Shown here one piece after another: positions 62,235 to 64,000 of a DNA stretch of 64,000 nucleotides; position 1 is the stretch's first letter, and each line of letters opens with the position of its first letter. This stretch comes from Promicromonospora soli. GTDB taxonomy: Bacteria > Actinomycetota > Actinomycetes > Actinomycetales > Cellulomonadaceae. Under the pieces are notes generated by a model. That model did no database searches, was not told the origin of the DNA, and saw only the letters and a program-made list of their open reading frames with translations. The stretch lies in NCBI RefSeq assembly GCF_014653785.1, contig NZ_BNAS01000006.1, positions 248,001-312,000 of the forward strand, read 5' to 3'. The translations under genes were made by a program, and so were the position numbers.

Positions 62235-64000
62235 GTGGCACGACCAGGCCAACGCCGGTCCGGTCGCGCGCGGACAGGGTCCGGCGCCCAGCGCCGTCGC
62301 GCCCCGCGACCCGCCGAGCAAGGGATCATCCCGGTGCTCGCGGAGGTGACTCGCGAGGTCGACGGCGCCGTGCGGCGACCGCCGACGCGCGCCGCGGTGC
62401 GCACGAAGTTCCAGGTCGTCGCGCTGCTCATGCGGCAGGAGCGGGCCCGCGTAAGGGTCGACGGCGCCCTGACAGAGTCCCAGCGGGCCAAGCAGCTCAA
62501 GCGGCTCGACGAGGTGGCGACGCTGCTCGCAAGGATCGCTGCCCGGGACACGTCGCTGCTCGAGCTGCTCGCCGAGGATGCCCGCGTCTCCGACGCGGCC
62601 CGCGCCTTCATGGCGACCGTGATGCGCGCCGGCGGACTGGAGCCGCCCGAGGAGCCCCCGCCGGCCGCGCCGGCCGCGCCAGTGCCCGGTGCTGAGAAGC
62701 GGGTGGTGCCCCGCTCGGTGATCTCGCGCCAGCTGGCGAACCCGTTCCTCGCCCCGGACTTCGAGGCCGCGGCCGAGCGGCTGGCTCCGCGGGCCCGCCG
62801 ACTGGCCGGCTGGGAGCTGCTCGAGCCGCTCTTCCGTTCCTTCGAGTACGCCGGCCCCGGCGCGACCGCCTGCATGCCGCTGCCCGAGGCCCGCCCGGTG
62901 TCCGCTCCCCACGGCCGGGAGCTGATGCCGCACCAGGCGCAGGTCGTCGAGGCCGCGGCCCGCGGGCATCGCACCTTCCTGCTCGCCGACGAGCCCGGGC
63001 TCGGCAAGACCGCCCAGGCACTGCTGGCCGCCGAGGTGGCCGACGCCTACCCGCTGCTGGTCGTGGTGCCCAACGTGGTGAAGACGAACTGGGCGCACGA
63101 GGTAGGGATGTGGACGCCGCGGCGTCGGCCGACGGTGGTCCATGGCGACGGCGAGCGGGTCGACGGGTTCGCGGACGTCGTGATCGTGAACTACGAGCTC
63201 CTGGACCGGCACGTCGGCTGGCTCGGTGACCTCGGGTTCCGCGGCATGGTCGTCGACGAGGCGCACTTCATCAAGAACAAGAGCTCCCAGCGATCCCAAC
63301 ACGTGCTGGCCGTCTCCGAGCGAATCCGCGCCCGGACCGCCCGGCCGCTCCTGATGGCGCTCACCGGCACCCCGCTGATCAACGACATCGAGGACTTCCG
63401 AGCAATCTGGCAGTTCCTCGGGTGGATCGACGACACCAAGCCGGTCGCCGCGCTGCTGACCGCCCTCGAGGGCACCGAGCTCACCCCGGCCGACCCGGGG
63501 TTCTACGCCGCCGCCCGGGCCAGCGTGATCGACATGGGCATCGTGCGCCGCCGCAAGGTCGACGTGGTCGCCGACATCCCCGCCCGCCGGGTGGCGGACC
63601 TGCCGGTCGAGCTCGATGGCGCGGTGGGCCGCTCGATCCGTGCCGCCGAGGCCGCGCTCGCCCGCCGTCTGGTCGGTCGCTACCGGTCCGCCGTGGAGGC
63701 GCGCGCCGACGACGTCGTCGTGGACGGGGTCGACCTCGACCTCGCGCGCCGGGTGGCGGCGGCGGAGCTGAAGGACTCGAGCTCTCGGGCCGGTGGCGAG
63801 AACGTGTTCACGATGGTCCGCCGGATCGGCCAGGCCAAGGCCGGGCTGGCCGCCGACTACGCCGCGCAGCTGGCCCGCAACGTCGGCAAGGTGGTGTTCT
63901 TCGCCAAGCACGTCGACGTGATGGATCAGGCCGAGCAGACCTTCGCCGATCGCGGCATCGGCTACGCCTCGATCCGCGGCGACCAGACGCCCAAGGTGCG
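62235..64000 (+). CDS. SNF2-family helicase (SMARCAL1-like), truncated by window end
   Basis: The first 588 codons of a helicase that continues past the right edge. A basic N-terminus and an unrecognised helical region (about 30-200) lead to the SNF2 ATPase: LLADEPGLGKTAQALLAAEV is motif I, VVDEAHFIKN motif II and LMALTGTPLIND motif III. The second RecA lobe begins at about 555 (KVVFFAKHVDVMDQ). Annealing or remodelling of DNA is likely. GTG 62235 follows AAGGAGG at 4 nt. It is divergent from the DUF881 operon. Confidence 0.85.
   Translation, partial: MARPGQRRSGRARTGSGAQRRRAPRPAEQGIIPVLAEVTREVDGAVRRPPTRAAVRTKFQVVALLMRQERARVRVDGALTESQRAKQLKRLDEVATLLARIAARDTSLLELLAEDARVSDAARAFMATVMRAGGLEPPEEPPPAAPAAPVPGAEKRVVPRSVISRQLANPFLAPDFEAAAERLAPRARRLAGWELLEPLFRSFEYAGPGATACMPLPEARPVSAPHGRELMPHQAQVVEAAARGHRTFLLADEPGLGKTAQALLAAEVADAYPLLVVVPNVVKTNWAHEVGMWTPRRRPTVVHGDGERVDGFADVVIVNYELLDRHVGWLGDLGFRGMVVDEAHFIKNKSSQRSQHVLAVSERIRARTARPLLMALTGTPLINDIEDFRAIWQFLGWIDDTKPVAALLTALEGTELTPADPGFYAAARASVIDMGIVRRRKVDVVADIPARRVADLPVELDGAVGRSIRAAEAALARRLVGRYRSAVEARADDVVVDGVDLDLARRVAAAELKDSSSRAGGENVFTMVRRIGQAKAGLAADYAAQLARNVGKVVFFAKHVDVMDQAEQTFADRGIGYASIRGDQTPKV

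Noticed and set aside
61641-63911. A 756-codon minus-strand frame opposite the SNF2 helicase
   Set aside because: It is a high-GC shadow: the plus strand has helicase motifs and a ribosome site. Only its last 64 codons, with their own promoter box, are kept.

Overview
The window is very GC-rich, tightly packed chromosomal DNA from an actinobacterium, most likely in or near the Micrococcales families Promicromonosporaceae and Cellulomonadaceae. This placement is an inference. It rests on actinobacterial marker genes (helY, rbpA, a garA-ftsR-DUF151-MerR block like M. tuberculosis Rv1827-Rv1830, ECF42 with its YCII partner) and on the base composition. No rRNA, tRNA, CRISPR array or insertion sequence was found.

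Layout. 0-7.2 kb: helY helicase, an amidohydrolase, lnt, a 20-bp-stem terminator and divergent rbpA behind a SigR-type promoter. 7.5-14.3 kb: a flavin monooxygenase/FMN reductase pair, two low-complexity envelope-type proteins, a ChbG-like deacetylase with a GPH sugar transporter, and a VOC protein. 14.4-20.3 kb: a KfrA-like DNA-binding protein with an operator-like repeat array, an alpha/beta hydrolase behind a short leader ORF, an erythromycin-esterase-type gene divergent from a double-MerR regulator, and an autoregulated ECF42/YCII operon. 20.4-32.1 kb: an integrase with an inserted peptidoglycan-binding-like segment, LysE, galE, a degenerate DnaQ-Lsr2 fusion, RNase Z, a phosphatase, malic enzyme and a second luciferase-like oxidoreductase. 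32.3-43.7 kb: AraC, VOC and a UvrA2-like ABC protein in series, a response regulator divergent from a histidine kinase plus fatty-acid desaturase (DesKR-like logic), small enzymes, and a 0.55-kb gene-free stretch with a large inverted repeat.

43.9-56.9 kb is the most unusual part. An integrase-like gene is followed by ATP-grasp, processive GT2 and lipoprotein genes. Facing them are a histidine kinase and a response regulator whose output domain is a PIG-L/LmbE deacetylase. Next comes a coupled operon: leader ORF, single REC protein, 993-residue hybrid kinase with two REC domains, pyruvoyl-dependent arginine decarboxylase, and a GNAT-like protein. A cardiolipin synthase-like gene follows. I infer a signalling island acting on a surface glycan, polyamines and membrane lipid. 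57-62 kb: an MBL hydrolase, the conserved MerR/DUF151/FtsR/GarA genes and a DUF881 protein coupled to an unrecognised 64-residue ORF. A SNF2-type helicase runs off the right edge.

Twenty starts sit 5-7 nt after a TAnnnT hexamer, which is the signature of leaderless mRNAs. I used this rule, plus ATGA/GTGA overlaps, to choose several starts.
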